A stretch of 64,000 bases of DNA from Fonsecaea monophora (lineage: Eukaryota; Ascomycota; Eurotiomycetes; Chaetothyriales; Herpotrichiellaceae): NCBI RefSeq assembly GCF_001642475.1, contig NW_019174062.1, forward strand, positions 16,366 to 80,365, given 5' to 3'. How positions within the stretch are numbered: position 1 is the first letter of the stretch; every line of letters starts with the position of its first letter. Position numbers and translations under genes: made by a program. Shown here in pieces: positions 32,268 through 43,445 of the stretch. The notes under the pieces were generated by a model. The model did not search any database. It worked only from the letters and a program-made list of their open reading frames with translations, and was not told the origin of the DNA.

Positions 32268-34875
32268 ATGTCGACGTACTCTGTCGGACCAGAGCTCAAG
32301 GTGCTCAGCCCCGGCGTGGGCTACGGCATCATCGCAGGCATCGGCGCCGTCTTCACGCTGGTCATGATCCTGACCGCCAAGTTTCAGAACCGGTACTTTG
32401 CCTTCTCGACAAAGCAGTCAGAAGAATTCAACACGGCATCGCGCAACGTTAAGCCCGGTCTCATTGTCGCGGGTATCGTCTCTGCCTGGACCTGGTCGGC
32501 GACGCTGCTCACCAGTTCCACCTTTGCCTATTCCTTCGGCATCTCCGGGCCCATGTGGTACGCCGCCCTGGGTTCGTCGCAGGTCATATTGTTCGCCTTG
32601 CTCTCCCTCAGGGTCAAAAGAGATGTTCCAGGGGCACATACGTTTCCGGAAATTGTCCTGTCTCGCCACGGCAAAGGTTTGTTGAGACTCTCATTCATTT
32701 CAGCAGTACATGGCGGAGAAGCAGAGACTGACGAAGCTGGCCAGTGGCTCATGGCATTTATACCTTCTTCGGATGGGTCGTCAACATGTGTAAGTCCTTC
32801 TCAATGACATTTCCGATGACACACTCTTGACATGGTGGACCACAGTCGTCGGCGCAACGCTCGTGCTCGGAGGATCTCAAGTGGTGGCAGGGCTTTCTGG
32901 CGTCAATGTCTATGCGGCCTGTTTCATTGTAAGCGATCATTCCTGCAACCCCCAAATCGAACCATAAGGCGTGAAATACTCACCACCGCGCAGATCCCCC
33001 TCGCCGTCGCCGCGTACGTGATCCAAGGCGGCCTCCGTAGCACCTTCGTCGCCGACTACCTGCACACGGTGATTCTGTTCGTGGCCATCTTCATCTTCGC
33101 CTTCACGCTCTACACCTCGGACGATTACACGGGCAGTCCCGGCCGAGTGTACGACCTCCTGGTCGAGGCCGGGAAGCAGACTCCCCTCGCAGGAAACCGC
33201 CACGGCTCGTGGCTCACATTCCAGTCGTCAACGGGCATCAAGTTCGCCGCCGTCATCTTCCTCGGCAGCTTCTCGACTGTCTGGCTGGACCAGGCGTACT
33301 GGCAGCGTGCCATTGCCTCGAAGCCCGAGACGAGTGTCCAGGCGTATTTGCTCGGCGGGGTGAGTTTCATATTATCCTCCCCTACTCTTCAGCCATTACT
33401 CCCCCTCTGTGGTTCACAGATTACCCCGTTTCATGTCGTAAGAAGGAGTATTTCGTACCTGGCATGCTAATTTCTAACAGCTGGCATGGTATGGCATCCC
33501 ATTCGGATTCGCCACGGTCATGGGCCTAGGTGCCGTCGCCTTGACCGGATCGCCGTCCTTCCCTACCTACCCGAACCCTCTCAACGCGGCCCAAGTCGGC
33601 GGGGGCTTCGCTGCACCGGCGACGGCGATCGCGCTGATGGGCAAAAACGGCGCGGCGCTGATGCTGCTGCTCCTCTTCATGGCCGTCACGTCGGCGGCGT
33701 CGGCGGAATTGATCGCTGTGTCGTCGCTCTGGACGTTCGACGTGTACAAGCTGTACATCAACCCGTCGGCGTCGTCGACCAAGCTGGTCAGGCAGGCGCA
33801 CTACGGCATCATGGGCTACTCGCTGATCCTGTCGGCGTTCTGCTGCGCCCTGAGCGCCAGCGGCGTCGATATCACCTGGATTCTGACCGTGGGGGGCGTC
33901 CTCGTCGGAGGCGGCGGCATTCCTCTGGGGCTGATCGTCTTGTTCCCTTCATGGGTGTCGACGCCCGCCGCGATCGGCGCGCCGCTTATCGCCTCACCCC
34001 TCGGCCTGACCGCGTGGTTCGTCACGACGCACATCCGCTCTGGAGCCATCACGGCCGTGACCACGGGTGACCTCACCAACGCCCTGGTTGGCAGCTCCGT
34101 GGCATGCGGGATCGGCGCCGTCGTGGCCGTGGTCTTCTCCTTCCTCTTCCCGTACAAATACACCTCGACGGACCCGGCCCACATCGCCCGCGTGCAGAAG
34201 ATCCAGGGAACCGCAGCCTTGCACGGTCGCGAGGTGCTGACTGAGCTCGCCACCAGCGGCGGCATGGCGACCCCGGCAATCGAGGATGAGAAACCAAGCG
34301 CGAGCGAGACCAAGGCTGCTCCGGGAGTCGTCTCCGAACAACCACAAGCACCATCGTCCACAACCGCGCAGGGCAAGGACCAGGATCATACAGATCCCAT
34401 ACACGCCCCTCCCGTCTCTCGCGCTCCCGGATCCATCGATGCCGGCGCCGCCACCGGCAACGAAATCGTCGACTACCTGCTCACGAACCACATCGAGCCG
34501 CTCGACCTGCAAGCCTACCGCCGCGCCCGCCGCCTCGCCTACTGGGGCTGCGGCGTCTTCTTTGTGTTGGCCATCGTGTTATTCCCCTTCACGTTCTTCG
34601 GCACGGGCTACATCTTCACCAAAGCCGCCTTCACGGGCTGGGTCGTGGTCAGCTTCATCTGGGTGTTTTTCAGCGCCATCGCCTGCATCTTTTGGCCTCT
34701 GCTGGAAAGTTATCCCACGTTGCGGGATATGGTGGGCATGTTGGTCCGTGATACGTTCGGCAAGGAGGGGAAGGGCAGTGGTAGTGGTAGTGGTGGTAGT
34801 GAGGGTGAAGGTGAGGAGAATCACGAAAATCAAGGGCCGGTGTCTGGTGCCCGCGAACACAGTTCGCCGGTTTAA
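32268..34875 (+). CDS. Sodium:solute symporter, DUR3-like urea/polyamine transporter
   Basis: A polytopic plasma-membrane permease of the SSF family. Exon 1 starts at ATG 32268 (MSTYSVGPELKVLSPGVGYG) and carries SEEFNTASRNVKPGLI and SAWTWSATLLTSSTFAY, which match the DUR3 signature region. Small exons give VAHGIYTFFGWVVNM, VGATLVLGGSQVVAGLSG and IPLAVAAYVIQGGLRSTF. The large last exon begins LAWYGIPFGFATVMG and holds the remaining helices, then a Ser/Glu/Gly-rich cytosolic tail. Four introns split the first half. DUR3 proteins import urea and polyamines with Na+ or H+. Its placement divergent from an amidase suggests shared use of amide or urea nitrogen. Which substrate it prefers cannot be read from sequence. 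Confidence 0.92.
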
Positions 34876-35439
34876 AAGTGAGGATTTTGTATCAAATTGA
34901 GTTGAGCTGGGTGTTGTGCTGTGCAGTGCTGTGCAGTGCTGTGCAGTGCTGTGCAGTGCTGTGCAGTGCTGTGTTTTTGGCCAGAACATCTGCGGTGTCG
35001 ATCGAGAGGAGATGGACGACAATAGATTCAATGCAGGAAGACGGATAGAATCTAGATTCCGCCCACAAAAGTCGTCTTGAGTCAGAGTGGACGAAGGACG
35101 CGAAACTAGCTCATTCACTTACTCACTCAATCAGTTAGATAGATAAAAAAGAAGAGAAGATGGTATACAAGGGAAAAGTCTGGAAATGCGACAAGTTGCC
35201 TTTTACAGAATCTCTATCCTCTCAAACTAGATTTCGGTTTCTCAACAGAACCAGTCTCAAAACAACGACAATCAACTAAAATAGGACGGCTTCTTCGACT
35301 TGGATCTGTTTGCATATGTAAAGTGTTCCTGTACTCCGCTTCGTTTCGTGCTTGACTTCAAAGAGATGGATATCAGGGCTCCGAGCGTATTGAAAATGTA
35401 TCTGCTAGATGAGATCAAATGCCCAACCAGAGGAAGGGG
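34876..35439. other. Convergent intergenic, symporter / flavoprotein
   Basis: About 560 bases holding both 3' ends and the decamer repeat. No coding segment was supported. Confidence 0.5.
34921..34970. repeat. Tandem decamer, five perfect copies
   Basis: GTGCAGTGCT is repeated five times without change just after the symporter stop codon, in the likely 3' untranslated region. Partial copies flank it. Confidence 0.95.
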
Positions 35440-36948
35440 TTACATTCTTGCAAATTGGTCCGGCATCCTTGAAACCGACTTTACAGGGACGAACGCGTTA
35501 GATGGGACCACATCACTCCTACTCTTCCGCTCGGGCGCCGCCTCGTTCGCGATTTGTCGTCTCATGTCGTACAGGTTCATCTCATCAATGGTCAATTTTC
35601 CCGTCGCGACCGCCGCTTTGTACCCTATCTTCTGGCTGGAGAAGCCGATACGCTCGTTGATGTTTTCGCGCGCCCGGGCGCTGGCGGCCTGCACTTTCGT
35701 GGCCCGTGGTTTCCGAATCCGCTCGTACAGGGCAAGGCCAGCTGCGATGTCCGAGGTGTAAGTATATTCAGGGCCGAAGATGATGCCCAGCGCGGCGGCA
35801 TCTTCGATCGCCTGGCACGCCCCCTGGCTCTGATCCGGGAGCATCGGGTGCGCAGCGTCACCGAGGACGCATGTCCGGCCGATCGTCCAGTGAGGATAGG
35901 GTTCGTGCACGAACAGACGCCACGGCTTGATGTCTTTGGAGTGTCGGAATAACGCCAGCAGTCTCTCGTCCAGGTCAGGAAACGGGGCGAGCAGTTCCTC
36001 CACGCTGGCTTCGTGGTTCCACCCCTCGGATGCGTGGTCGGACTTTGATGTCGGAAAGAAGCAGTAAAAGCTGTTGATTTCCCCAGAACGACACGGTGAG
36101 TAGACAATCTTTTCAATTCCCACACCGCCCCAGAATTCAATGGCACAGTTGCGTGTCAAATCGAGGAGGCCGAGTCGAGATACTTCGCTGGTTTCCATCA
36201 CGCAGTGGTAGCAGGTAGAGGTGGATTGTTTGCGGGTCGGGATTATTCCTAAGGTACGCCTCACAGCAGACTGTTGATGAAGTTAGAGTTGCTGAGGTTT
36301 GCTATATAAGAGGAAGCAAAGTGAACTCACTCCGATCCCATCCGCTCCCACAATCATGTCGTGCTGTGCAACAAGTCCGTTTTCAAACGTCACGATACCC
36401 TGCTCGTGATCAATTTCCTTGCACTTGTGATCCAACCGCAGCTTCGCTGGAGTCCCTTCGCCACGGCCAGTGGCTGAATCCATGAGCATCTCGTGCATAT
36501 TCACGCGGTGAAACATGTTGTAAACCTGTGGAGAATTCAGTAACTCAGATCCCCGTTCTACAGACCGCCAGACAAAAAGCTCACCCATCCCCATTGATCC
36601 TTGTAGTCTGAAAGGTCATAGACACTCTGTACCTCGCCAGTCTTCCAGTCGTGGCGGATCAGTTTCTGTAACACCACTGTCTTACCGATAGAGATGTCGA
36701 CGTTCCATTCTTCCAGCCACCGGGTGCCATTGGCAGCACAACTGATCGAGGCTCCGACTTCTCCAGCAAAGTGGGCTTGCTCATAGATAGTGACGCTGTG
36801 GCCCGCTCGACGGAGTGATGTTGCTGCTGCTAGACCACCTTGCTTGTGTTAGAATAGATCTCAGGAATCCTGATTTCTTGGTCTCGCTGCACTTACCAAT
36901 GCCGCCACCGATGACAGCCACATCTAAAGGTTTCCAGCCCTCCGCCAT
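35440..36948 (-). CDS. FAD-dependent monooxygenase, salicylate hydroxylase type
   Basis: A class A flavoprotein aromatic hydroxylase. Exon 1 runs from ATG 36948 (MAEGWKPLDVAVIGGGIG) and splices to GGLAAATSLRRAGH, giving the GxGxxG dinucleotide motif. It is followed by EVGASISCAANGTRWLEEW. Later, DMIVGADGIGSAVRR supplies the DG motif and CVLGDAAHPMLPDQSQG the GD motif that binds FAD ribityl. The stop is at 35440 (...PDQFARM). At least four exons are present. The order and motifs match salicylate 1-hydroxylase and 6-hydroxynicotinate 3-monooxygenase relatives. It is divergent from the dihydroxybenzoate-decarboxylase-like gene, suggesting linked use of hydroxybenzoates. Exact substrate unproven. 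Confidence 0.9.
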
Positions 36949-37712
36949 GAGTTCCTATAGTAGATGAAGTTTGTATTTTGTACAATGTCACGCGACTTCC
37001 TTAGCGAATTTGAGGAGTTAAGAGGCTCGTTATTGACCCTTTTTTGAAGTATACCAATGGAGCGCTGTTAGGTATATCAAGTACCTTGTCTCCCATGTCT
37101 GGTCATTAAAGTAGATGGATTCTTTTGCCGATGCACTGATAACAACCCAAGACATTTCCCTTGGGACGCCTCATTCATTGGCATACTCGTTCCACAGGGT
37201 CCCTTGAACATGGTAACAACGCTTGATCGGGAAGAACAAATTGCTGATGCCGCTTGATATCGCAACAAAGTTGTCTTTTGGCGGCCTCTCGGGTGAGAAT
37301 TTGGGCGTCCTACCAAGCAACTGGGATCGCGATTCGTCCCATTGTCGGGTAATGCACCAGTGCGCTGCCCGCCAACCGCGGATCAGTGAACAATTGGCTG
37401 GGTCTGACGTCCTGCTGCACCATCCCGCCATGACCAAAGCAAAGAGAAGATGACTATGTTATGCCAGACGTAGACTATCCGTCGGCTACGGGTGTGGAAT
37501 TGGAGAAGTATAGCATGAGGAGTTGACGTTCGATGAACTGTTCGAGTGGAGTTGACGCCGGGGGTTTTCCGTGCAATACACGCATCAACATCTCGCAGTG
37601 TTGATTCCAGCAGGAATCTCTCCTGTGAAGTGAGCTCAAGTGTCCTTATAAAGGGAAAACCAGCCGTCTGTACAGGAAAGGTCATTGCGTTCAAAGTCTA
37701 CTCAACGCCAAA
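36949..37712. promoter_or_regulatory. Divergent promoter region, flavoprotein / decarboxylase
   Basis: About 760 bases shared by two divergent aromatic-acid genes. It contains the decarboxylase TATA-like element. Other operators could not be defined by eye. Confidence 0.5.
37647..37652 (+). promoter_or_regulatory. TATA-like element, decarboxylase gene
   Basis: TATAAA 61 bases before the decarboxylase start codon. Confidence 0.5.
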
Positions 37713-38780
37713 ATGCTCGGTAAAGTAATTCTCGAAGAAGCATTCGCTCTGCCCCGGTTTGCGGAGAGAACGAGATGGTGGGCATCGATGTTCGCCGTAA
37801 ATCCAGACAAGCATGCTCGGGAGATGACCGACATCAACGACATCCGGATCCAATACATGGACAAATATGGCGTGGGATACCAGATTCTCTCGTACACGGC
37901 TCCTGGAGTCCAGGACGTTTTCGACCGGAAGGAAGCAGAAGCGCTGGCGACCGAGATTAATGACTACCTCGCATCGACAATTAAGGCTCACCCAGACAGG
38001 TTTGGGGCGTTTGCGTTTGTCTATCCTCTCGTTGTGCACGAGCCGATGCTAACTCACCTCCCTAGATCACTGTCAATGCATGATCCAAAACAGGCAGCAG
38101 AAGAGCTTCGACGTTGTGTCACTCAGTATGGATTCAAGGGGGCACTAGTAAACGACACTCAACGCACAGGCCCTGACGGAGACGACATGATCTTTTACGA
38201 CTCGGCGGATTGGGATGTATTCTGGTCGACGGTGACTGAACTGGATGTTCCGTTTTACCTGCACCCTCGCAATCCCACCGGAACCATGTATGAGAAGCTC
38301 TGGGCAGCCAGGAAATGGCTTGTCGGACCTCCTCTCAGTTTTGCTCAGGGAGTCAGTCTTCACCTCCTGGGGATGGTGACGAACGGTATCTTCGACCGAC
38401 ATCCCAAGCTCCAGGTAGTCATTGGGCACCTGGGCGAGCACCTTCCATTCGACCTCTGGCGTATCAACCATTGGTTTGAAGATATCAAGAAGCCTCTGGG
38501 CCTGAAGGAGACGTGTAAGAAGACGATCCGCGAATATTTTGCCCAGAATATTTGGATCACCACCAGCGGTCACTTCTCGACACCGACGCTTCACTTCTGT
38601 CTGAACGAGGTTGGCGCTGATCGCATCCTATTTTCGGTCGACTATCCTTTTGAGAAGTTTGAGGATGCGTGCGAGTGGTACGACAATGCTGAGATCAATG
38701 AGGTGGACAGGAGGAAGATTGGCAAGGACAATGCGAGGAAGTTGTTCAAGTTGCCAGATTTCAAGGACTGTGATGTGTGA
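37713..38780 (+). CDS. 2,3-dihydroxybenzoate decarboxylase-like amidohydrolase
   Basis: A metal-dependent decarboxylase of the ACMSD/amidohydrolase-2 family, close in look to fungal 2,3-dihydroxybenzoic acid decarboxylase, which yields catechol. The N-terminus MLGKVILEEAFALP carries the first metal ligand (Glu 8). Later ligands and active-site residues lie in YLHPRNPTG, VIGHLGEHLPFDLWR and ILFSVDYPFE. The frame stays open, but 38015-38065 (51 nt, GTTTGT to CCTAG, with GCTAAC inside) is very likely an intron. Removing it gives FGAFASLSMHDPKQAAEELRR, the family consensus, for a 338-residue protein. It is divergent from a salicylate-hydroxylase-type gene and upstream of a Zn2Cys6 regulator on the same strand. 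Gamma-resorcylate or other salicylate-type decarboxylases are the main alternatives. Confidence 0.93.
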   Translation: MLGKVILEEAFALPRFAERTRWWASMFAVNPDKHAREMTDINDIRIQYMDKYGVGYQILSYTAPGVQDVFDRKEAEALATEINDYLASTIKAHPDRFGAFAFVYPLVVHEPMLTHLPRSLSMHDPKQAAEELRRCVTQYGFKGALVNDTQRTGPDGDDMIFYDSADWDVFWSTVTELDVPFYLHPRNPTGTMYEKLWAARKWLVGPPLSFAQGVSLHLLGMVTNGIFDRHPKLQVVIGHLGEHLPFDLWRINHWFEDIKKPLGLKETCKKTIREYFAQNIWITTSGHFSTPTLHFCLNEVGADRILFSVDYPFEKFEDACEWYDNAEINEVDRRKIGKDNARKLFKLPDFKDCDV

Positions 38781-39099
38781 TGTCGCACCTCCGCATGGTA
38801 TGGGGCGCAGTCTGGTGGATCCGACCTACGTAGCTATCCCTCAGGCCTCGAGTCCCGTAGCTCTTAACTACGATAGGCGACTAGGGTCTTGCTCTGGGCA
38901 GTCTCCACCCCCACAGTAGCCTTATCATGCCCATTCTTTAACTAGAACCACTTCTGTGGAGCCCTCGTCGCTCGCCTAGACTGCTGGTCGGCTTGCTTAT
39001 CTAGGTCAACTCCACTACAATAATGACTCCCTCGTCCTAATCTACAAATCCCAATATCGACGTTCTTGTTCCGCGCTCATAGCTACAACATGAACACAG
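38781..39099. promoter_or_regulatory. Intergenic before third regulator
   Basis: About 320 bases between the decarboxylase stop and the regulator start. It contains the start of a 24-codon uORF at 39090. Confidence 0.5.
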
Positions 39100-39164
39100 A
39101 TGCCTCGCCCCAAGGTTCGTCCCGAAGATCGACAGCGGTCTGCCAAAGCATGTCTGCCTTGTAA
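39090..39164 (+). other. Upstream ORF overlapping regulator start
   Basis: An ATG at 39090 opens a 24-codon frame, offset from the main frame, that starts MNTDASPQGSSRRSTA and stops at 39162-39164, past the main start. If present in the mRNA it could lower regulator translation. Confidence 0.45.
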
Positions 39165-41444
39165 GGCCTCAAAGAAACGCTGTAACGCTCAACAACCATG
39201 CTCCAACTGTGTCAGACGAAGAACGCCGTCGTCCTGTCGTTATATCGAGCCCGGTCATGCCAGACATCTGGTGCCGCAGAGTCGGGATACTCAGCCGCAG
39301 GTTCTTAGGAGACCAGGAGATGAGTCCAGCCGGGTTGTGGGCGCGTCGCGCTATGGCAATTCAACAGTCAGCGAGGTGTCGACACAAATCCCCGGTGCCA
39401 CCAATTCAGCTTCGCCCGCGGTGTCGGCATTAACTCCCCAGAAACTCACGGGAGGCCGTATGCTGCTGAATTCCAGAGGAGATAAAGGTACAGGTTCACG
39501 TTTCTTGTCACTGGGAGAGTTCCAAGCACTGAAACGCACGCGGTCTAGTCTACATCGGAGGGTTCGCCTCGCTATCATTTCTACAATTCCTTCGACGGAC
39601 GATCAGGCAGCAGATGGGGCCCTCCCTATTTACCGAGAACACCCGCCGCCACGTAATGCTCGAAGCCACCAGTCTCGAGGATACAAATCACAACTTTATC
39701 GAAGATGTGGACCAGAAACGATCCATGATCGATGTCTACTTTGCCGCTGTAAGTTGCCCCCGGGTGAGTTGCAAAGGAGATCACTCACAGTAACAGACAA
39801 ACGGCATTGTGGACCTATTTTCTCGGGAAGAGGTTGAAGTATATTTGACAATCGTGAACACCCCAAACATTGAGAAGCGCGAGTATATGACGGCTGCACT
39901 CGACCTCATCGTTGCTATTGGGGCGCAATGCCGGGCGGCAGATCAATCCGACCGCCAATATGCCGTCAGACTATTTTCCAGAGCCCAGAAAATGGCTCTC
40001 GCCAGCGGACTCGAGGACCCTTGTCTTGACATGGTCCGTTGCTTCCTGCTCATGACCTTCTACATGTTGGGCGCCTGTCGAAGAAACGCTGCATTCATGT
40101 ACATGGGAATTGCCAGTCAAGCCGCCTCTGCGCTCGGTCTCCATGTCACCGAGCAATATCGCCACTTCAATGTTTCAGACCAAAACGTGCGGTAAGTTAG
40201 CATTTTCTACTCTTGATCCTTTGACTGGCTAACTCAGGTAGGCTTCGCACCCTAAAAACCCTTCGAGTCTTGGATGTGATGTATTGTTCGATCCTCGGGA
40301 GACCTTATTCGACGGGGGCAATCAGGACCGACCGTGTCGCACTGAACAATATGGACATCCGCACGAGCAGTCCCCGCGAAGTCACATTGAATGCAAGTTT
40401 CCGAGTCTGCACAATCATCGCAGACATTACACAGCGCCTTGACTGTGACGGATCTATTAGTCTGGGTGCCGCCCAAGAGTTCCTCAAACGCCTTCAAGAA
40501 TGGAGCCTCAGTCTCCCCGATGATATGCGACAGTTTAAGAAGCCAATTGCCCAGCCCTTGACGCTGCCTGAGCAGGAGCAAATGATCGGAAACATCCATG
40601 TCTCTTGCGTCTATTATTTTGCGGTGATGCTCGTCACCCGACCCTTCCTAATCTCACATCTGATGCATCAAATGACTGGGATCGCTGGCGAAGGCTCTGA
40701 CACAATGGCGATATCCGGAACGCAGGCGGACGTGGTTGATGTGGCCCAGGCCTGCATTGACGCGGCGATGCTGATGGCCAACGTCTGCTATGAAGCCCTG
40801 CAATCTAATATCCTACTCAAGCAGATGTGCATAATGAAGTAAGAAGCTGGTTCCGGGTTTCTGGGCGTGATTTGTGCTGACTTTCTAGGGCATGGGTCTT
40901 CGCCGCCGGTCTGGTTCTAGGATTCTCCATGTTCGCTTTGAGCGAATCGCGGTTCGACATGGACGACTCGTTCAACAACGCACGCGAGGTCCTCCGGAAT
41001 CTGTCCCTTCAAAGCCCCCAGGCGGAACATTACTATGAGATCCTCAGCGGCTTCGCTGATGTCATCTTACGACATCGCCAACATCTCTCCCGCGAAAAGC
41101 GCCGGTTCAAGAACAAATATGTCGACCAGATCCTAACTTTGGATGTTAGTCCGAGTGCCGCCGGGTCGCAGTCGACCTCCTCTCCACGAACGCCACTGTC
41201 CACCGAACGCAACCTTGGAGTGGTAGACTCTGCGGTAGCAGGTGGAAGTATAATAGGAGGAGATGATGGCGGTCTCGGGAGTGAGTTTGATCCGAATGAG
41301 CAGCTGCAAATGACCGATTACAGCCAATGGCCACTGGAAAACGGCGGTGGCTTCGACTTTGGCATGTTTGGCTGGGACAACTTTGCAATGCAAATCTCCG
41401 AGAACTTCTCCCTTGACAACGAGGCAGCCTGGGGCGTCACTTGA
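39100..41444 (+). CDS. Zn2Cys6 transcription factor with fungal_trans domain
   Basis: A nuclear regulator with zinc-cluster cysteines at residues 18, 21, 28, 34, 37 and 46. An intron at 39488-39548 joins ...RGDK to VYIGGFASLSFLQFLRR, a sequence typical just before the middle homology domain. A second intron near 39750-39796 joins VYFAA to TNGIVDLF. Further exons carry ARRLFSRAQ-type helices (AVRLFSRAQKMAL, MYMGIASQAASALGLHV), then LRVLDVMYCSILGRP and ILLKQMCIMK, and after another intron AWVFAAGLVLGFSMFA. The tail is Ser/Gly/Asp-rich with an acidic-aromatic end (WDNFAMQISENFSLDNE), like an activation region. It is probably the local activator of the decarboxylase/hydroxylase pair, a conclusion based on position and co-orientation. 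Confidence 0.9.
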
Positions 41445-42525
41445 GGGACTGAGACCAACGGACGCTATTTTCCTTCCTGAAAGCTTTCGATAGACGCTGG
41501 TCACTCTCTCCAGGCATGAGCGCGACCTTCGTCGTTCTCGAGAGAGCTTCGTTCTATTACATCATCACTGACAGAGTGCTCAAATCTGAATTCAGCGGCC
41601 ACCATGACCCCTGCTATGAGCCAGTCCACTACATGAGGTGGTTTCGAAGGCTGGCGTGGCGAAATGGTGGCAGACCAGAGGCACTTGCTCAAATGCAAGG
41701 AACAAAAAGCCTCCCTGGCGCGGCTATGACACTCCCGGTATGGACTTGTAAAGCCTCCTCGCACCAATACTCCGTTATGGCGTTGTGCGAGACCAAAGAC
41801 TTGCGTGCATCGAGTATGAGACTGGACATTATATACGCCTGCGCGATGGGCTTGACCTTGAGCAGCCTGGTTGCAGCTACCTCATCTACAAATATATTCC
41901 AGCCTGGGATGGTGATCAGCCCAAGCGAACCGCAGTGAGGGGAACACAATCAACACCAGGGCTGAAAACAAATGTATGAGAAACGTGGGGGTTGGCATGC
42001 AAAGGGTAATCGCAGCATTGCTATCATATACTCCAGGTGCGTGATTGACAGGACGACACATGCATTGGTTGGTGCGCATGTGCAAGTACCAGTACAGCAG
42101 GCGGAGAGAGGCATGAGAGGCCAGCTGGCTCTCAGGAACTAATACCCACACTTACTCATCGACTGTGTTAGTTAAGCGGCACGATGCCTAAACTGGAACA
42201 AGGTGTCCTTATGAATGATGAACCGCGGCCACAGCCGGTGCCATTCACAGTGCCAATGGCGGGGCATGGCGGCATGGCTGTCCCGCCACTACGACTCAAG
42301 TCGCGTCCCATTGAAAGGCTCTTTCCCCCCTGCGCCATCGCGGTTGCGGCATCGTAGCAGGCCATAAAAAAGTTGAATGAAGTTACGGTGAAACTGTCCT
42401 CTACTCACTTGAAGGTGAAGCTGTCCTTTTCTCTTCCCTGACACTGTGTTGTTACTAGGGTATAAATACCTCCCATCTCGACTGTCAATCACTGTCCTCT
42501 TCATCGACTCTTCACCGCCGCAACC
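41445..42525. other. Intergenic upstream of phosphomannomutase
   Basis: About 1.1 kb. An open frame at 41516-41938 has no recognisable domain. The last 100 bases hold the phosphomannomutase core promoter. Confidence 0.5.
42461..42468 (+). promoter_or_regulatory. TATA box, phosphomannomutase
   Basis: TATAAATA lies 65 bases before the ATG and is followed by a pyrimidine-rich leader. The start context CAACCATGGC is a strong one. Confidence 0.6.
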
Positions 42526-43445
42526 ATGGCTGAACTGTACCCCGACCTCAAGGACCGTCCTATCAAGGAGACTATCTGCCTGTTTGATGTTGATGGAACT
42601 CTCACACCTGCAAGACAGTCTGCTTCAGCTGAGATGCTGAAGACCTTGTCCAACCTCAGACACAAATGCGCCATTGGCTTTGTACGTGAGCCCATTGACC
42701 AAGAGAGTACTGCCAATGGGACTGACCTTCGACTAGGTTGGAGGCTCTGACCTTGCCAAACAACAAGAACAATTGGGCACCCCTTCTCTTCCTGTCACCA
42801 CTCTTTTCGACTTCTGCTTCGCCGAGAATGGTCTCACAGCCTACCGTCTGGGCAAGCCGATGCCCTCCAACTCCTTCATCCAGTGGCTTGGGGAAGAGAA
42901 ATACCAGAAGCTGGCCAAGTTCTGTTTGAGATACATTTCCGAGCTTGAAGGTCTTCCTCGCATGCGTGGAACGTTCATCGAATTCCGAAACGGCATGATC
43001 AACGTCAGCCCGGTTGGTCGTAATGCCAGCAAAGCAGAAAGAGACGAGTTTGAGGCCTGGGACAAAAAGAACGACTGCAGACCGAAGATGATTGAGGCTA
43101 TTCAGAAGGAATTTCCCGACTTGGGACTGACGTACGGGCACTCCAAGGACAGCGCTCGTTCACTTGAAGCTGACACACTCCAGGTACTCGATTGGCGGAC
43201 AAATCTCGTTCGACGTATTCCCCACGGGATGGGACAAGACATATTGCTTGCAGCACATTGAAGCCGAGGCAGATCCTAGCAAGGGCTTGTCTGGAATCAA
43301 ATACAAGAATATCCATTTCTTTGGCGACAAGGCGTTCAAGGGGGGCAATGATTGGGAAATCTATAGTGACCCTCGGACCATTGGTCACGCAGTCAAGGGG
43401 CCCGAGGATACTATGGCCCAGCTCAAGGAGCTCTTTGACGTCTGA
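42526..43445 (+). CDS. sec53: Phosphomannomutase (eukaryotic PMM, HAD family)
   Basis: Converts mannose-6-phosphate to mannose-1-phosphate for GDP-mannose, glycosylation and GPI anchors, in the cytosol. Three exons (42526-42681, 42737-43131, 43184-43445) give 270 residues, close to the usual eukaryotic length. The HAD nucleophile motif DVDGT is at residues 21-25. VGGSDLAKQQEQLG follows across the first intron. RMRGTFIEFRNGMINVSPVGR and SIGGQISFDVFPTGWDKTYC are signature blocks of the PMM cap and core, and FFGDKAFKGGNDWEI is the C-terminal metal-binding loop. It is a housekeeping gene among accessory clusters, so the accessory regions do not extend unbroken across the window. Confidence 0.98.
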
